A DNA stretch of 64,000 bases from Saprospiraceae bacterium (GCA_016715465.1 JADKAA010000024.1:1426001-1490000), one strand, 5' to 3'; numbered from the stretch's first letter, positions 18,744-28,879 are shown. The notes: generated from the sequence alone by a model not told the origin. Numbers and translations are program-made.

Positions 18744-21700
18744 GTGAGAAATTTTTTCATAGTGTTATTTATGGCTTTGTTTGTGTTGAACTCAAACGCA
18801 CAGCTTAAAAAAATCAGATTTTCAGAAGCAAGTAGCCAAACCGGCACACCTGCTTTGCTGGAACCGGTAAAATTTTCCTTAAAAAATGGAGGAGAAAAGG
18901 TATCCTTTAATCCTTCCGGACATAAATTCAAACCACTTCTCAAAGGTGCTGCCCATTTTAAGGTATTGGCCAGAAGTGCAGAGGGAACTCCTGTTGCCAT
19001 TGAAGGCAAGGTGCCGAATGCAGCTTCAGTAAGGCACCTGCCTGTGATCGACCAGGCCTATCTTCATCTCAATGCGTTAAAATCCATCATGTCGATAGAA
19101 AATCCGGAATCCCAATTTATTTTGGAAAGAATCGACCAGGATGAGCAGGGGAACCAACACGTTAGATTAAATCAGGTATGGGATGGAATGAAGGTTTATG
19201 GTGGAGAGTTAATCCTGCATACCCAAGATGGAAATATAGATTTTGTAAACGGGCGGTATTGGGTTAAGCCACTTTCTTTACCGGTAACAGCAATTGTTAA
19301 GGTGCAGGATGCTTATGAAGGGGTGGTAAATGATATGGGAAAACCTGTGACCTCCAATAACCCCGGACTTGACCTTTTGCTTACGGAAAATGCCACGGAA
19401 CTGATCTATCTCCCCATGAAAGATGGAGAAATTCGACTGGCCCATCACCATACCGTATTCAAAAACGCCATCGAAAGGTGGGAGTATTTTACCGATGCTG
19501 TTGATGGGTCCATCTTAAAAAAGTACCCCTCGATTTGTACTTTTCACAACCACAAACATGGTACCAACTGTAGTAATACAATGGCGCATGAGCCACAGGC
19601 CGGAGAATCGACAGTAACATCAGTGTTACTCGGCGATGGCCCTACCACTGCTTCAGCCCAGGATTTGTTTAATCTAAACCGCACCATCAACACTTACCAG
19701 GTGGGCAACAAGTTTTATCTGATTGATGGGTCCAGACCCATGTTCCACCAAAACTCCAGCATGCCCAACGATCCAATGGGATCCATCTGGACCATTGATG
19801 CTTTTAATACCTCACCTCAAAATAATAATTTTACTTATGATCATGTGACCAGCACCAATAATTCCTGGTCAGGTAAAACTTCGGTATCTGCACATTACAA
19901 CGGAGGCAGGGCATTTGAATATTTTAAAAATGTATTTAACCGCAACTCAATCAATGGAGACGGGGGTAACATCATTTCCTTTATCAATATAGCAGATGAA
20001 GATGGAAGTACCCTAGGCAATGCCTTCTGGAATGGCCTGGCCATGTTTTATGGCAACGGAGACGGAGCCTTTCAACCATTGGCCAGGGGCCTGGATGTAG
20101 CCGGCCATGAAATGACCCATGGTGTGGTACAGAATAGTGCCAACCTGGAATACGAGGGGGAATCAGGAGCATTAAATGAATCATTCGCCGATGTGTTTGG
20201 CGCTATGATAGACAGAGATGACTGGCTTATTGGAGAAGATGTGGTCAAACCAGCAGCTTTTCCTTCCGGAGCCCTCCGCAATTTGCAAGACCCGCATAAT
20301 GGGGCGGCCTTTGGTAACTTTAATGCAGGATGGCAACCCAAAAAATATACAGAAAGGTTTACAGGGCCTGAGGACAATGGTGGTGTGCATATAAATAGCG
20401 GAATTCCCAACCATGCTTTTTTCCTTTTTGCCAGTAATGTAGGTAAAGATAAAGCCGAGAAGGTTTACTACAAAGCCCTCACCAATTACCTCACCAAATC
20501 GTCCCAGTTTGTGGACTGTCGTCTTGCCGTGATTCGCGCGGCAAAAGAAGAATTTGGCGATGCAGCAGCCAACTCAGCGGCAGCAGCTTTTGATGCCGTT
20601 GAAGTGTTTTCAGGCAGTGGTGGTAATTATGAAGAAAACGTGGAAGTAAATCCAGGTACCGATATGATATTATTTACCTCTGAGGACCTGGAAAAACTCT
20701 ACATCTATACACCGGATGGACAGGCTGTCGCCGATCCACTAACCAATTCCAACCCCATCAGCAAACCAAGTATTTCGGATGACGGCAGTCTCATTGTATT
20801 TGTAGCCGAAGACCAGAAAATACACTACATTCTCATAGATTGGACAGCCGGCCAGGCGGAGGAAGATATTATTCAGGCTTCCGGACTATGGAGGAATGCA
20901 GCGATATCTAAAGACGGCACAAAGTTAGCGGCATTGCGCAGTGCAGAAGAAAATGTCATGGTTATTTTTGACCTGATCAGTGGCAGCGGTGCAAATTTTG
21001 AGCTTTCCAACCCTACCTTTACCCAAGGAATTTCCACAGCTGACGTCTTGTATGCTGATGTGATGGATTGGGATTTCAGCGGTCAGTATGTTATGTACGA
21101 TGCCAAGAACAGAATTGAGTCAACAGGAGGTTCATCTATTGAATATTGGGACATAGGTTTCATCAAAGTATGGAACAATGGCAGCAATACATTTGCCCTC
21201 CCGGACCAAATCGATAAACTTTTTCCCGCCCTGGAAGAAGGTCTGAGTGTAGCCAATCCAACATTTTCAAAAAACAGTCCTTATATCATTGCCATGGATT
21301 ATTTTGATGGCTTAGATTACGCCATGCTGGGTGTCAACCTTGAAAAAGCCGAAGTAGGTCTTATTGCCGAATTGGAAGACATTGGCTATCCTTCGTTTTC
21401 GAAAGCGGACAATAAAATGATTTATGATAATGTCGGATTTTTCAGTACCGACCTGAACATCATCGACCTTGATGCAACAAAAATACAGGGAAAGACGGGC
21501 ACAGACTTTACCTGGGCCGAAGGATACAGCTGGGCGGTGTGGTTTAGCAATGGCGTAAGAGATATTACCGCAATCCGGGAAGTTAATCAGGCAAATAGCC
21601 GCATTTCTGTGAGCCCCAATCCCGTAGCAGATAAACTTACCGTTTGGTGTCAGGATGTTGCCGGAAATGAGGTGACTTATCAGGTGTCAGATTTGAATGG

Positions 21701-21839
21701 AAGAAACCTCATGCAGGGTCAACTTGCCCATAGTGGTAAGTTTGAATTGGTTGTGGATCAGCTTAGATCGGGCATCTACTTTATTTCACTTCGCCAGGGC
21801 AATGGCAGTGTCACCACAACCAGATTTGTAAAGCTTTAA
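18744..21839 (+). CDS. M4 family (thermolysin-like) metalloprotease with T9SS tail
   Basis: 1031 residues, GTG start, signal peptide MRNFFIVLFMALFVLNSNAQ. Order: FTP/PepSY-type propeptide (about 80-270), M4 catalytic domain with zinc site GHEMTH at about 455 and the third ligand in GALNESFADVFG some 20 residues on, then DNGGVHINSGIPNHAF containing the active-site His. Residues about 650-960 look like a TolB-type propeller (SKPSISDDGSLIVFVAED). The C-terminus (ISVSPNPVADKLTV ... GIYFISLRQGNGSV) is a type A T9SS sorting domain, so the enzyme should be exported across the outer membrane. Expected to degrade extracellular protein. A terminator follows. Confidence 0.94.
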   Translation: MRNFFIVLFMALFVLNSNAQLKKIRFSEASSQTGTPALLEPVKFSLKNGGEKVSFNPSGHKFKPLLKGAAHFKVLARSAEGTPVAIEGKVPNAASVRHLPVIDQAYLHLNALKSIMSIENPESQFILERIDQDEQGNQHVRLNQVWDGMKVYGGELILHTQDGNIDFVNGRYWVKPLSLPVTAIVKVQDAYEGVVNDMGKPVTSNNPGLDLLLTENATELIYLPMKDGEIRLAHHHTVFKNAIERWEYFTDAVDGSILKKYPSICTFHNHKHGTNCSNTMAHEPQAGESTVTSVLLGDGPTTASAQDLFNLNRTINTYQVGNKFYLIDGSRPMFHQNSSMPNDPMGSIWTIDAFNTSPQNNNFTYDHVTSTNNSWSGKTSVSAHYNGGRAFEYFKNVFNRNSINGDGGNIISFINIADEDGSTLGNAFWNGLAMFYGNGDGAFQPLARGLDVAGHEMTHGVVQNSANLEYEGESGALNESFADVFGAMIDRDDWLIGEDVVKPAAFPSGALRNLQDPHNGAAFGNFNAGWQPKKYTERFTGPEDNGGVHINSGIPNHAFFLFASNVGKDKAEKVYYKALTNYLTKSSQFVDCRLAVIRAAKEEFGDAAANSAAAAFDAVEVFSGSGGNYEENVEVNPGTDMILFTSEDLEKLYIYTPDGQAVADPLTNSNPISKPSISDDGSLIVFVAEDQKIHYILIDWTAGQAEEDIIQASGLWRNAAISKDGTKLAALRSAEENVMVIFDLISGSGANFELSNPTFTQGISTADVLYADVMDWDFSGQYVMYDAKNRIESTGGSSIEYWDIGFIKVWNNGSNTFALPDQIDKLFPALEEGLSVANPTFSKNSPYIIAMDYFDGLDYAMLGVNLEKAEVGLIAELEDIGYPSFSKADNKMIYDNVGFFSTDLNIIDLDATKIQGKTGTDFTWAEGYSWAVWFSNGVRDITAIREVNQANSRISVSPNPVADKLTVWCQDVAGNEVTYQVSDLNGRNLMQGQLAHSGKFELVVDQLRSGIYFISLRQGNGSVTTTRFVKL

Positions 21840-21851
21840 AATAATAATGTA

Positions 21852-21890
21852 AAGGAGCATGATGGTTATTATGTGGCCTTCATGCTCCTT
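21852..21890 (+). terminator. intrinsic terminator after M4 protease
   Basis: Perfect 11-base arms AAGGAGCATGA (21852-21862) and TCATGCTCCTT (21880-21890) followed by a T-run; it ends just before the glycosyltransferase gene, isolating that gene from the protease transcript. Confidence 0.9.
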
Positions 21891-21901
21891 TTTTATGGCT
21901 T

Positions 21902-22849
21902 ATGTCTATGAAGATATTGGTAATTCGGTTTAGCTCCATCGGAGATATTCTTTTGTGCACACCTGTCATCAGATGCCTCAAAAAACAGCGGAATGCAGAG
22001 GTGCATTTTCTTACCGCATCTAAAAATTCAGCATTACTTAGTAACAATCCATATCTGGATCAGATTATTTCCTGTCCCGATGGAATTTCTGCCTGCATCA
22101 GCAGGTTGAAAATGGAGCAATATGACCTCGTGGTGGACCTCCATAAAAACCGGAAATCTACCCTGATTGGCTGGTTGCTTAAATCACGTGTGGTGACTTT
22201 CGATAAATTGAATTTTAAAAAATGGGTATGGGTTAATTTCAAATTCAACTCCCTGCGAACCAAACACCTGGTGGACAGGTACTTTGACGCTTTATCGGCA
22301 ATTGGGCTTAAAGATGATGGGGAGGGCCTGGATTATTTTATGAATCCAGCGACAACCAAATTTGCCTTACCTGCAAAATATAATGTACTTGTTTTGGGAG
22401 CTGCGCATTTTACCAAACGCATTCCTTCCTCCTTGTGTGCGGCTTGGTTGGATGCTTCATCGCTGCCTGTAGTTTTGTTGGGTGGTGAAGATGTTGCCAC
22501 GGACGGCAAAAAGTTAGAAGCTAGCCATGCAGGTAAAGTTGTAAATATGACTGGGAAACTGAGTCTGGATCAATCAGCTTTGGTTTTACAAGGAGCTGCA
22601 TTTATCGTCACCGGAGATACGGGCCTTATGCATATGGCAGCTGCACTCCGGAAACCCATGCGTGTGGTATGGGGCAATACGGCACCGGAATTTGGCATGT
22701 TTCCGTACTATGGGTATAACCAATCCATTCGGTTTGAATCCAGTGAGGTCATTGGCCTGTCTTGTCGTCCGTGTTCCAAAATCGGTTTTGGCGCTTGTCC
22801 CAAAGGTCATTTTCGCTGCATGAACGATCAGCAGGTGATTCCCTGGTGA
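21902..22849 (+). CDS. glycosyltransferase family 9 (heptosyltransferase-like)
   Basis: 315 residues; a second ATG at 21908 is an equally good start. Opens MKILVIRFSSIGDILLCTPVIRCLKK, the GT9 N-terminal motif, and later has LVLGAAHFTKRIP and VTGDTGLMHMAAALRKP, the nucleotide-sugar-binding region. Such enzymes add heptose or related sugars to the lipopolysaccharide core in the cytoplasm. The C-terminus contains a Cys cluster (GLSCRPCSKIGFGACPKGHFRCM), seen in several GT9 members. Stands alone. Confidence 0.9.
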   Translation: MSMKILVIRFSSIGDILLCTPVIRCLKKQRNAEVHFLTASKNSALLSNNPYLDQIISCPDGISACISRLKMEQYDLVVDLHKNRKSTLIGWLLKSRVVTFDKLNFKKWVWVNFKFNSLRTKHLVDRYFDALSAIGLKDDGEGLDYFMNPATTKFALPAKYNVLVLGAAHFTKRIPSSLCAAWLDASSLPVVLLGGEDVATDGKKLEASHAGKVVNMTGKLSLDQSALVLQGAAFIVTGDTGLMHMAAALRKPMRVVWGNTAPEFGMFPYYGYNQSIRFESSEVIGLSCRPCSKIGFGACPKGHFRCMNDQQVIPW

Positions 22850-22992
22850 TTTTATATTATTTTGAGTTTAAGATGATACATTGTACAAAATGCCTTACAT
22901 TTATACCAGGAGACTGAAATTATCTTTTAATTATAGTACATATTTTGAGAGTTTGTTAGGCAAAAAGTTTATTTCACCAAAAAATTATTGAC

Positions 22993-23283
22993 ATGGTATT
23001 ACTTAGTTTTTCTCAAATTCCATGGTGGGCGCTGTCGGGCTTTGCCTTTATAGGTGGAGTAGCACTGGGTTGGGCTTTATGGTCAAAGTATAAGGTTGCG
23101 GGTGGACAATTGGAGCAACAAATAAAGGATATGCAATCCAGAATAGATATGCTGGAAGGACAACTGGCTACAGACAAGACCAAGTTTGCAGATATGGAGG
23201 GAGAAATAGCAATAGCAAAAGGCAAGTTACGCGAGGCTGCCGCAGAGACCATGATTTGGAGAGAAAAGGCATCTAAAACTTAA
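22993..23283 (+). CDS. small membrane-anchored coiled-coil protein
   Basis: 96 residues: one membrane segment (WWALSGFAFIGGVALGWALW, about 11-30) followed by a 60-residue charged helix with heptad spacing (LEQQIKDMQSRIDMLEGQL...). No family recognised. Similar layouts occur in cell-envelope spacer proteins. Confidence 0.6.
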   Translation: MVLLSFSQIPWWALSGFAFIGGVALGWALWSKYKVAGGQLEQQIKDMQSRIDMLEGQLATDKTKFADMEGEIAIAKGKLREAAAETMIWREKASKT

Positions 23284-23470
23284 TGGCTTTTTAAAGCTGC
23301 TTAACCATAGTTCAGCACTTTTTCAATAGGTTGTTCCCAAGTAAAAATGTGAAGTGTTCTATCCAGCCTTTAAAGTGCTGTTTTGTAGATGGTTCCCTCA
23401 ATTTGATAAAATCGACTTATATTTATTCAAAAACATTGAACTTTTTAACTTCAACAATTGTTACGCAGAC

Positions 23471-23686
23471 ATGAATCTTGTGAAAGAAATTTCTGAAAAA
23501 TTCGGTTTTGGCGTCTGCAATTGGCTAAGTCCCAAAATAGGTATTCACGCCTCCCGTGTCAGGCTCTATTTTATTTACCTGAGCTTTGTCACCTTTGGTT
23601 CACCTATTTTTCTTTACCTCATACTCGCTTTCTGGGTAAATGTCCGAAAATATGTAAGGGATTTTTTCTCTTATGCTCAAAACTAA
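23471..23686 (+). CDS. PspC-like membrane protein
   Basis: 71 residues from the ATG at 23471; the frame upstream to 23354 does not look like an N-terminus. The sequence (FGFGVCNWLSPKIGIHASRVRLYFIYLSFVTFGSPIFLYLILAFW) follows the PspC domain: a short amphipathic start, then one or two membrane segments with the RLYFIY motif. PspC proteins belong to the phage-shock envelope-stress response; no pspA is nearby, so the role here is open. Its stop abuts the stop of the converging DUF4159 gene. Confidence 0.7.
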   Translation: MNLVKEISEKFGFGVCNWLSPKIGIHASRVRLYFIYLSFVTFGSPIFLYLILAFWVNVRKYVRDFFSYAQN

Positions 23687-24361
23687 TCAAGTCCGGAAAA
23701 CATATTGAATAAGGTTGGCCCCCATTCTAAAGGCTTTTAACCTTACTTCTTCAGGATCTTTATGGACATCTCTGTCCTCCCATCCATCCCCCAAATCGCT
23801 TTCAAAACTATAAAAACAAACCAATCTGCCTTCATAGATAAGTCCATAACCCCGGGGTGCCTTGTCATCGTGTTTGTGTATTTTGGGCAGCCCGCTGTCG
23901 AAGTTGAATTTTTGATGATATATGCCGTGATTAAAGGGCAACTCCAAAAACTCCAGTTCAGGAAATACTTTTTTCATGGCCGGTCTGATGTAAGGATCCA
24001 TACCATAGTTGTCATCGATATGCAGAAAACCACCTGCAATGAGGTAAGTCCGCAGGTTGCTGGCTTCAGCATTGGAAAACACCACATTTCCATGTCCGGT
24101 CATATGGACAAAAGGGTAATTATACAATGTGGAACTGCCAACCTCTACCGTTTCAAACTGCGGGTCAAAATTGGTATTCAAGTTCTTATTGCAGAAGAGC
24201 GCCAGATTGGTCAAAGACGTTGGATTTGCATACCAATCACCCCCACCGTTATATTTTAACAGGGCTAATTTAAGGCTAGGGGCCCTAAAACTACTCAATA
24301 TCAGTAATGCAACCAGCCCCAATCCAAATCTAGCAAATGTTCTACTGTTCATACATTTCAT
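23687..24361 (-). CDS. DUF4159 domain protein
   Basis: 224 residues; hydrophobic N-terminus (FARFGLGLVALLILSS) for export. The body fits DUF4159: LALLKYNGGGDWYANPTSL, then FVHMTGHGNVVFSNAEASNLRTYLIAGGFLHIDDN and FPELEFLELPFNHGIYH. The domain has a glutamine-amidotransferase-like fold with no known activity. In Bacteroidota it is often found near MoxR/BatA-type genes, which are absent here. Lies downstream of the peroxidase gene on the same strand, separated by the 23-unit heptad array. Confidence 0.82.
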   Translation of the reverse strand: MKCMNSRTFARFGLGLVALLILSSFRAPSLKLALLKYNGGGDWYANPTSLTNLALFCNKNLNTNFDPQFETVEVGSSTLYNYPFVHMTGHGNVVFSNAEASNLRTYLIAGGFLHIDDNYGMDPYIRPAMKKVFPELEFLELPFNHGIYHQKFNFDSGLPKIHKHDDKAPRGYGLIYEGRLVCFYSFESDLGDGWEDRDVHKDPEEVRLKAFRMGANLIQYVFRT

Positions 24362-24410
24362 TTTGTCTTCTTTAGGCCTAAGCCTTTTACTAATTATTAA
24401 ATAAAACTCA

Positions 24411-24571
24411 CCTTAGCCCCTAGCCCCTAGCCCCTAGCCCCTAGTCCCTAGCCCCTAGTCCCTAGTCCCTAACCCCTAGCCCCTAGCCCCTAGTCCCTAG
24501 TCCCTAGTCCCTAGTCCCTAGCCCCTAGCCCCTAACCCCTAGCCCCTAACCCCTAGCCCCTAACCCCTCTA
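24411..24571 (-). repeat. C-rich heptad array, 23 units, ending on the peroxidase stop
   Basis: Twenty-three consecutive 7-base units on the + strand (CCCTAGC, CCCTAGT, CCCTAAC), with no length variation. The last unit, CCCTCTA, ends exactly with the complement of the peroxidase TAG stop (24569-24571). In the mRNA this is a run of GGG tracts starting at the stop, which could fold into G-quadruplexes. Confidence 0.95.
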
Positions 24572-25669
24572 AGGTTTTTTCAACAACGGATTAGTGAGGT
24601 AACTGGTATCCGTAAGGGTGTGCAGAAAAGCGATAAGCGCTTTTTTGTGGAAAGGTGTGAGTCCCAAATCCCGGATAAGCGGATCTTTATTTGGGGAGGT
24701 TTTCCCTTTTGAGTTATAGTGATTTAGTACGTCATCTATTGTTTTCAAACTTCCATCATGCATGTAAGGGGCAGTAAGCATAACGTTTCGAAGTGTTGGC
24801 GCCCTCATTTTTCCATTGTCTGCCAATTGTTTTGTAAAACCGCCCCTGCCCAGGTCTTTAAAATCATTGAGGCTGGCCGCCTCCTGAAGACCATTATTGA
24901 AGTAGTCATCGGCGGTGGCCAAATCCAACTGGTGACAATGGTGGCATTCCGCATCAGGAAGGTCTGAACCTTCAAGATCCGTATATAAGCTGAAGCCAAT
25001 GAGCTCGAGGTCGTCATACTTGTCCAGGCCCTGTTTTATCCTGTCATATTTACTATTGCCGCTGAGGATGATTCGCTGATATTGTGAAAGGGCTTTGGCC
25101 GCCAGTTCTTTGGATATTTCCGATTTGGATTTAATGCCAAATGCTTTTCTGAAGCGGGTGGGATAGTCGGTGTGACTGCGCAACCTTGCTTCTACGTCAG
25201 TCCACGTGGTATGCAATTCGATGGGGTCAGTTACCGGCAATAGCGCCTGATCTTCCAATTGCGCTGCCCTGCCATCCCAGAACATGCCATTTTTGGTAAA
25301 TCCCACATTTACCAGGCTCATGGAACTTCGGCGGCCAGCAATGCCATCAATACCAGTGCTTACCGCTTTTCCATCTGCAAATCCTTTTTGGGGATCGTGG
25401 CACGAACTACAAGACATCGTGTTGTCGCCGGATAGGATATTGTCAAAAAAGAGGTGTCTTCCCAGGTTGATACCTTCCTCAGTGAGTGGATTGTCATCGG
25501 GCGTGGTTAGTTTGGGAAAGTAAGCAGGTATTTCCGGTAAATATGGTTTTGGATTGTAAGGAATTGTTTCAAGTTCATTTCCTGCTGTAACATCGTCATC
25601 TCCACAAGAGGTTGCCAAAATTGTGCATGCAACTGCCAAAATAAATGCAAAAAAACTAAATGGTTTCAT
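24569..25669 (-). CDS. di-haem cytochrome-c peroxidase, lipoprotein
   Basis: 366 residues from the ATG at 25669 (MKPFSFFAFILAVACTILATSCGDDD), a lipoprotein signal with Cys22; the longer frame to 25741 lacks signal character. Two haem-attachment motifs are seen, CSSCH at about 77-81 and CHHCH at about 232-236, as in bacterial CcpA/MauG. Distal residues around GMFWDGRA and APTLRNVMLTAPYMHDGSL match the family. It reduces periplasmic hydrogen peroxide with electrons from cytochrome c, or oxidises an unknown substrate in MauG-like members. Confidence 0.92.
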   Translation of the reverse strand: MKPFSFFAFILAVACTILATSCGDDDVTAGNELETIPYNPKPYLPEIPAYFPKLTTPDDNPLTEEGINLGRHLFFDNILSGDNTMSCSSCHDPQKGFADGKAVSTGIDGIAGRRSSMSLVNVGFTKNGMFWDGRAAQLEDQALLPVTDPIELHTTWTDVEARLRSHTDYPTRFRKAFGIKSKSEISKELAAKALSQYQRIILSGNSKYDRIKQGLDKYDDLELIGFSLYTDLEGSDLPDAECHHCHQLDLATADDYFNNGLQEAASLNDFKDLGRGGFTKQLADNGKMRAPTLRNVMLTAPYMHDGSLKTIDDVLNHYNSKGKTSPNKDPLIRDLGLTPFHKKALIAFLHTLTDTSYLTNPLLKKP

Positions 25670-25945
25670 ACCCGTTAAACGTTTATTTGGTGATTTTGGT
25701 TTTATCAAAGTAAATTTAAATGCTTTATGGGTACTGACCAACTTTGCGGCAGCTTATTCATATCAATTGTCAGCCCGATAGTATAAAACCACTCTGTAAT
25801 CCAAATTCTCTCCCTTTGATTGGGTATTTTAAATGGGGCGGTTGATTATGGATTTAAATATCCTATCGGTAAAAATGCAGGATAATTTTGAAGGAAAAAT
25901 ATCATCAATTGATTATTTTTATGGCACTTTAAATATATTAGTCCA

Positions 25946-27427
25946 ATGCAGTCAACCTATACCGATTATGTGCAGCAAATGCGCAAGATTGCCGATATTA
26001 CCAATGCCATAGCCGTTCTTTCCTGGGACAATGAAATTTATTTACCAGATGCCGGCGGCCCTTTGAGGGCGCAGCAGATATCCACTTTGGCCGGATTGGT
26101 CCACGAAGAATTTACCTCTGCCCCAATGGGCAGAATGTTGAAGAACCTAACCGGACAAAAACTTTCATTTAAGCAATCAAAAAACATTCATTGGACCTAC
26201 AGAGACTTCCGCCGGGATAAAAAATTTACGGCTGATTTTGTGATGAAAAAATCATTGGTAGTTTCACAATCCTATCATGCGTGGATTGAGGCAAAAAAGA
26301 AAAACGATTTTGCAGTGTTTGCCCCCAGCCTGGATAAGTTAATGGGCGTGGTTAGAGAGGAAGCTGGAATTCTCGGATTTAAACACCACCCTTATGATGC
26401 CCATATCGACATATATGAGCCGGGGATGAGTGTAAAACGACTGGATGTAATTTTTGAACAGGTAAAATCCAGGTTAATTCCCATCATTCCCGGGGTGAGA
26501 AAAATCACAAAAATCAAAGCTCCTTTCCTCACTGCAAAATATCCCAAAGACCTGCAATGGAAATTCGGACTTGCCTTGCTGGAAGGCATGGGGTACAATT
26601 TCAAAAAGGGCAGACAGGATATTTCAGCGCACCCATTTACCATTTCATTTGGTACAGATGACGTGAGGGTTACAACCCGCATCGATGAAAAGGATTTTGC
26701 CAATATGACCTGGAGTTGCATCCATGAAGGAGGCCACGCACTGTATGAACAGGGACTCGATGGTAAAGAGTATGGGCTGCCATCCGGCAGTGCCGCTTCG
26801 CTGGGCATTCACGAATCGCAATCCCGGCTTTGGGAGAATAATGTAGGACGCAGCAAGGAATTTTGGCAGTTTTACCTGCCCGTTTTAAAGAAATTTTTCC
26901 CTCAAAATCTTAGGTCCGTGAATCTCGACACATTTTACAAAGCCATCAATATGGTCAAGCCGGGAAAAATTCGCACAGAAGCCGACGAGCTGCATTATCA
27001 CCTCCATGTGCTTATCAGATATGAGATTGAAAAAATGATTTTTGAATCAAACATAAAAGCGAAAGACCTCAAGGAAATCTGGAACAGTAAGTATAAAGAA
27101 TACATAGGGGTGGACATTAAAAACGACAAGGAAGGCATTCTACAGGACGTGCACTGGTCTCATGGCAGTTTTGGATATTTTCCCACCTACAGTCTGGGTA
27201 GTTTTTACGCTGCCCAATTTCACTATGCCATTCAGAAGGTAGCACCAAATTTGGATGACCATTTCGCAAAAGGGGATTATTCAGACATAAGCAACTGGTT
27301 GTCGAAAAACATTTACCGGTATGGAAAAACCTACACTGCCGAAGAATTGTGTAAAAAGGCAACAGGAGAAACGCTGAATTTTGATTATTTTATGAAATAT
27401 GTCACACAAAAATATGGCCTCATCTAA
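25946..27427 (+). CDS. M32 carboxypeptidase
   Basis: 493 residues, full length for the Taq carboxypeptidase family of cytoplasmic zinc metallopeptidases. The active site HEGGHALYEQG gives HExxH, the downstream GIHESQSRLWENNVG supplies the third zinc ligand, and HPYDAHIDIYEPGM and FTISFGTDDVRVTTR are conserved M32 blocks. Removes C-terminal residues from peptides with broad specificity. No signal peptide. Converges on the ABC permease gene across a 25-unit heptad array. Confidence 0.95.
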   Translation: MQSTYTDYVQQMRKIADITNAIAVLSWDNEIYLPDAGGPLRAQQISTLAGLVHEEFTSAPMGRMLKNLTGQKLSFKQSKNIHWTYRDFRRDKKFTADFVMKKSLVVSQSYHAWIEAKKKNDFAVFAPSLDKLMGVVREEAGILGFKHHPYDAHIDIYEPGMSVKRLDVIFEQVKSRLIPIIPGVRKITKIKAPFLTAKYPKDLQWKFGLALLEGMGYNFKKGRQDISAHPFTISFGTDDVRVTTRIDEKDFANMTWSCIHEGGHALYEQGLDGKEYGLPSGSAASLGIHESQSRLWENNVGRSKEFWQFYLPVLKKFFPQNLRSVNLDTFYKAINMVKPGKIRTEADELHYHLHVLIRYEIEKMIFESNIKAKDLKEIWNSKYKEYIGVDIKNDKEGILQDVHWSHGSFGYFPTYSLGSFYAAQFHYAIQKVAPNLDDHFAKGDYSDISNWLSKNIYRYGKTYTAEELCKKATGETLNFDYFMKYVTQKYGLI

Positions 27428-27450
27428 GCAACCATCCAAAATTTTCTGCC

Positions 27451-27625
27451 CCCTAGTCCCTGCCCCCTAGTCCCTGCCCCCTAGTCCCTGCCCCCTAGTC
27501 CCTGACCCCTAGTCCCTGACCCCTAGTCCCTGACCCCTAGTCCCTGACCCCTAGTCCCTGACCCCTAGTCCCTGGTCCCTAGTCCCTGGTCCCTAGTCCC
27601 TGGTCCCTAGTCCCTGACCCCTAAC
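27451..27625 (-). repeat. C-rich heptad array, 25 units, 14-bp higher-order period
   Basis: Twenty-five exact 7-base units on the + strand. They alternate: CCCTAGT, then CCCTGCC (three times), CCCTGAC (five times), CCCTGGT (three times), CCCTGAC once, so the real period is 14. The last base (27625) touches the complement of the ABC permease TAG stop at 27626-27628. Confidence 0.95.
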
Positions 27626-28879
27626 CTAATTCCTAATGGCTTCCACCGGGTCAAGCCCGGATGCCTTAATGGCAGGTATTATGCCCGCGATGATGCCCAC
27701 TATAATGGAGGAAACCACACCTATGACCATGTTGGTGTAGGAAATCGACATGGTGAATGGGATGACAGAAGAAATAATTTTCAGAATAATGTAAACCAAT
27801 CCAAGACCAATCATGCCGCCGATGAGGCAAAGTATGACGGATTCAATGAGAAATTCCAGCAGGATGACAAACCTCTTTGCACCAATCGCTTTTTTGATGC
27901 CGATGATGTTGGTGCGCTCTTTTACACTTACAAACATAATATTGGCTACTGAAAACATGCCAACTATCAGGGCGAATACACCAATAATGAAGCCTGCTAA
28001 ATTGATGACACCAAAAATGCTTTCCATTACCTGAGACAACATAGACAATTCATTGATTGAAAAATTGTCATCTTCCCGCGGCGATAGTCTTCTATTAGCC
28101 CTGACAATGCCGGTGAGTTCTCCTTTAAAATCCTGCATGTCTGTACCAGGCATGGCTTTGGCACACAACATACGACCTACGGCACTTTCATCGGTTGTAT
28201 TGACAAATCGTGTGATGTTGGGGTACCCCACCCACAGCACGTCATCAAAATTAATAAAGTTAAACACATTATCTCCTTCACTCTCCAGGACACCCAGCAC
28301 TTGGTAGCTCTGCCCAAAAAGTTTAACCTCTCTTCCTACGGGATCCACACTGCCAAAAAGAGATTCAGCGACTTTATACCCCAGAATAACCTTGTTTGAT
28401 GCGGAATGATACTCAGACTGGGATAAGGTCCTTCCCTTCGAAAGGGTGAGGGATTGAATTTCCTGATATTCATAGGTTGAGCCCATAATAAAAGCATTGG
28501 AAACGGAATTGGACTTGTATTTTACCACACGTCCACCTGTAAAAATAACAAAGGCCACATGTTTGGTGTTTTTGGATTTCTCTTTTATCCGTTCGTAGTC
28601 ACCAAAGGAAGGATTGGGACGTTTGGCATATTTCCAGTAATTCTGACCCGGATCTTCATTCCAGGGCATCTTATCAAGGTAGATTACATCGTTACCCAGT
28701 TCATTGAAACCTTCTACTATGTTTTGCTGAAGGGAGTCTACGGCTGATTTCACTGCGATGATACAAAAAATGCCAATGGTTATGCCCAGCAGGGAAAGAA
28801 ATGTCCTCAGCTTATTATTCCAAAGGCTGTCCATGGCCTGGCGCATCGATTCATAAAATATCTTGAGGTAGAAACCCAT
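27626..28879 (-). CDS. MacB/FtsX-type ABC transporter permease
   Basis: 417 residues. N-terminal helix (FLSLLGITIGIFCIIAV), a large MacB-type periplasmic domain (about 50-270), then three C-terminal helices, the last ending GIIAGIIPAIKASGLDPVEAIRN, the classical FtsX/MacB tail. Such permeases export lipoproteins, peptides or drugs, or act as mechanotransmitters, and need a separate ATPase, which is not adjacent. Single-gene unit. Confidence 0.9.
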   Translation of the reverse strand: MGFYLKIFYESMRQAMDSLWNNKLRTFLSLLGITIGIFCIIAVKSAVDSLQQNIVEGFNELGNDVIYLDKMPWNEDPGQNYWKYAKRPNPSFGDYERIKEKSKNTKHVAFVIFTGGRVVKYKSNSVSNAFIMGSTYEYQEIQSLTLSKGRTLSQSEYHSASNKVILGYKVAESLFGSVDPVGREVKLFGQSYQVLGVLESEGDNVFNFINFDDVLWVGYPNITRFVNTTDESAVGRMLCAKAMPGTDMQDFKGELTGIVRANRRLSPREDDNFSINELSMLSQVMESIFGVINLAGFIIGVFALIVGMFSVANIMFVSVKERTNIIGIKKAIGAKRFVILLEFLIESVILCLIGGMIGLGLVYIILKIISSVIPFTMSISYTNMVIGVVSSIIVGIIAGIIPAIKASGLDPVEAIRN

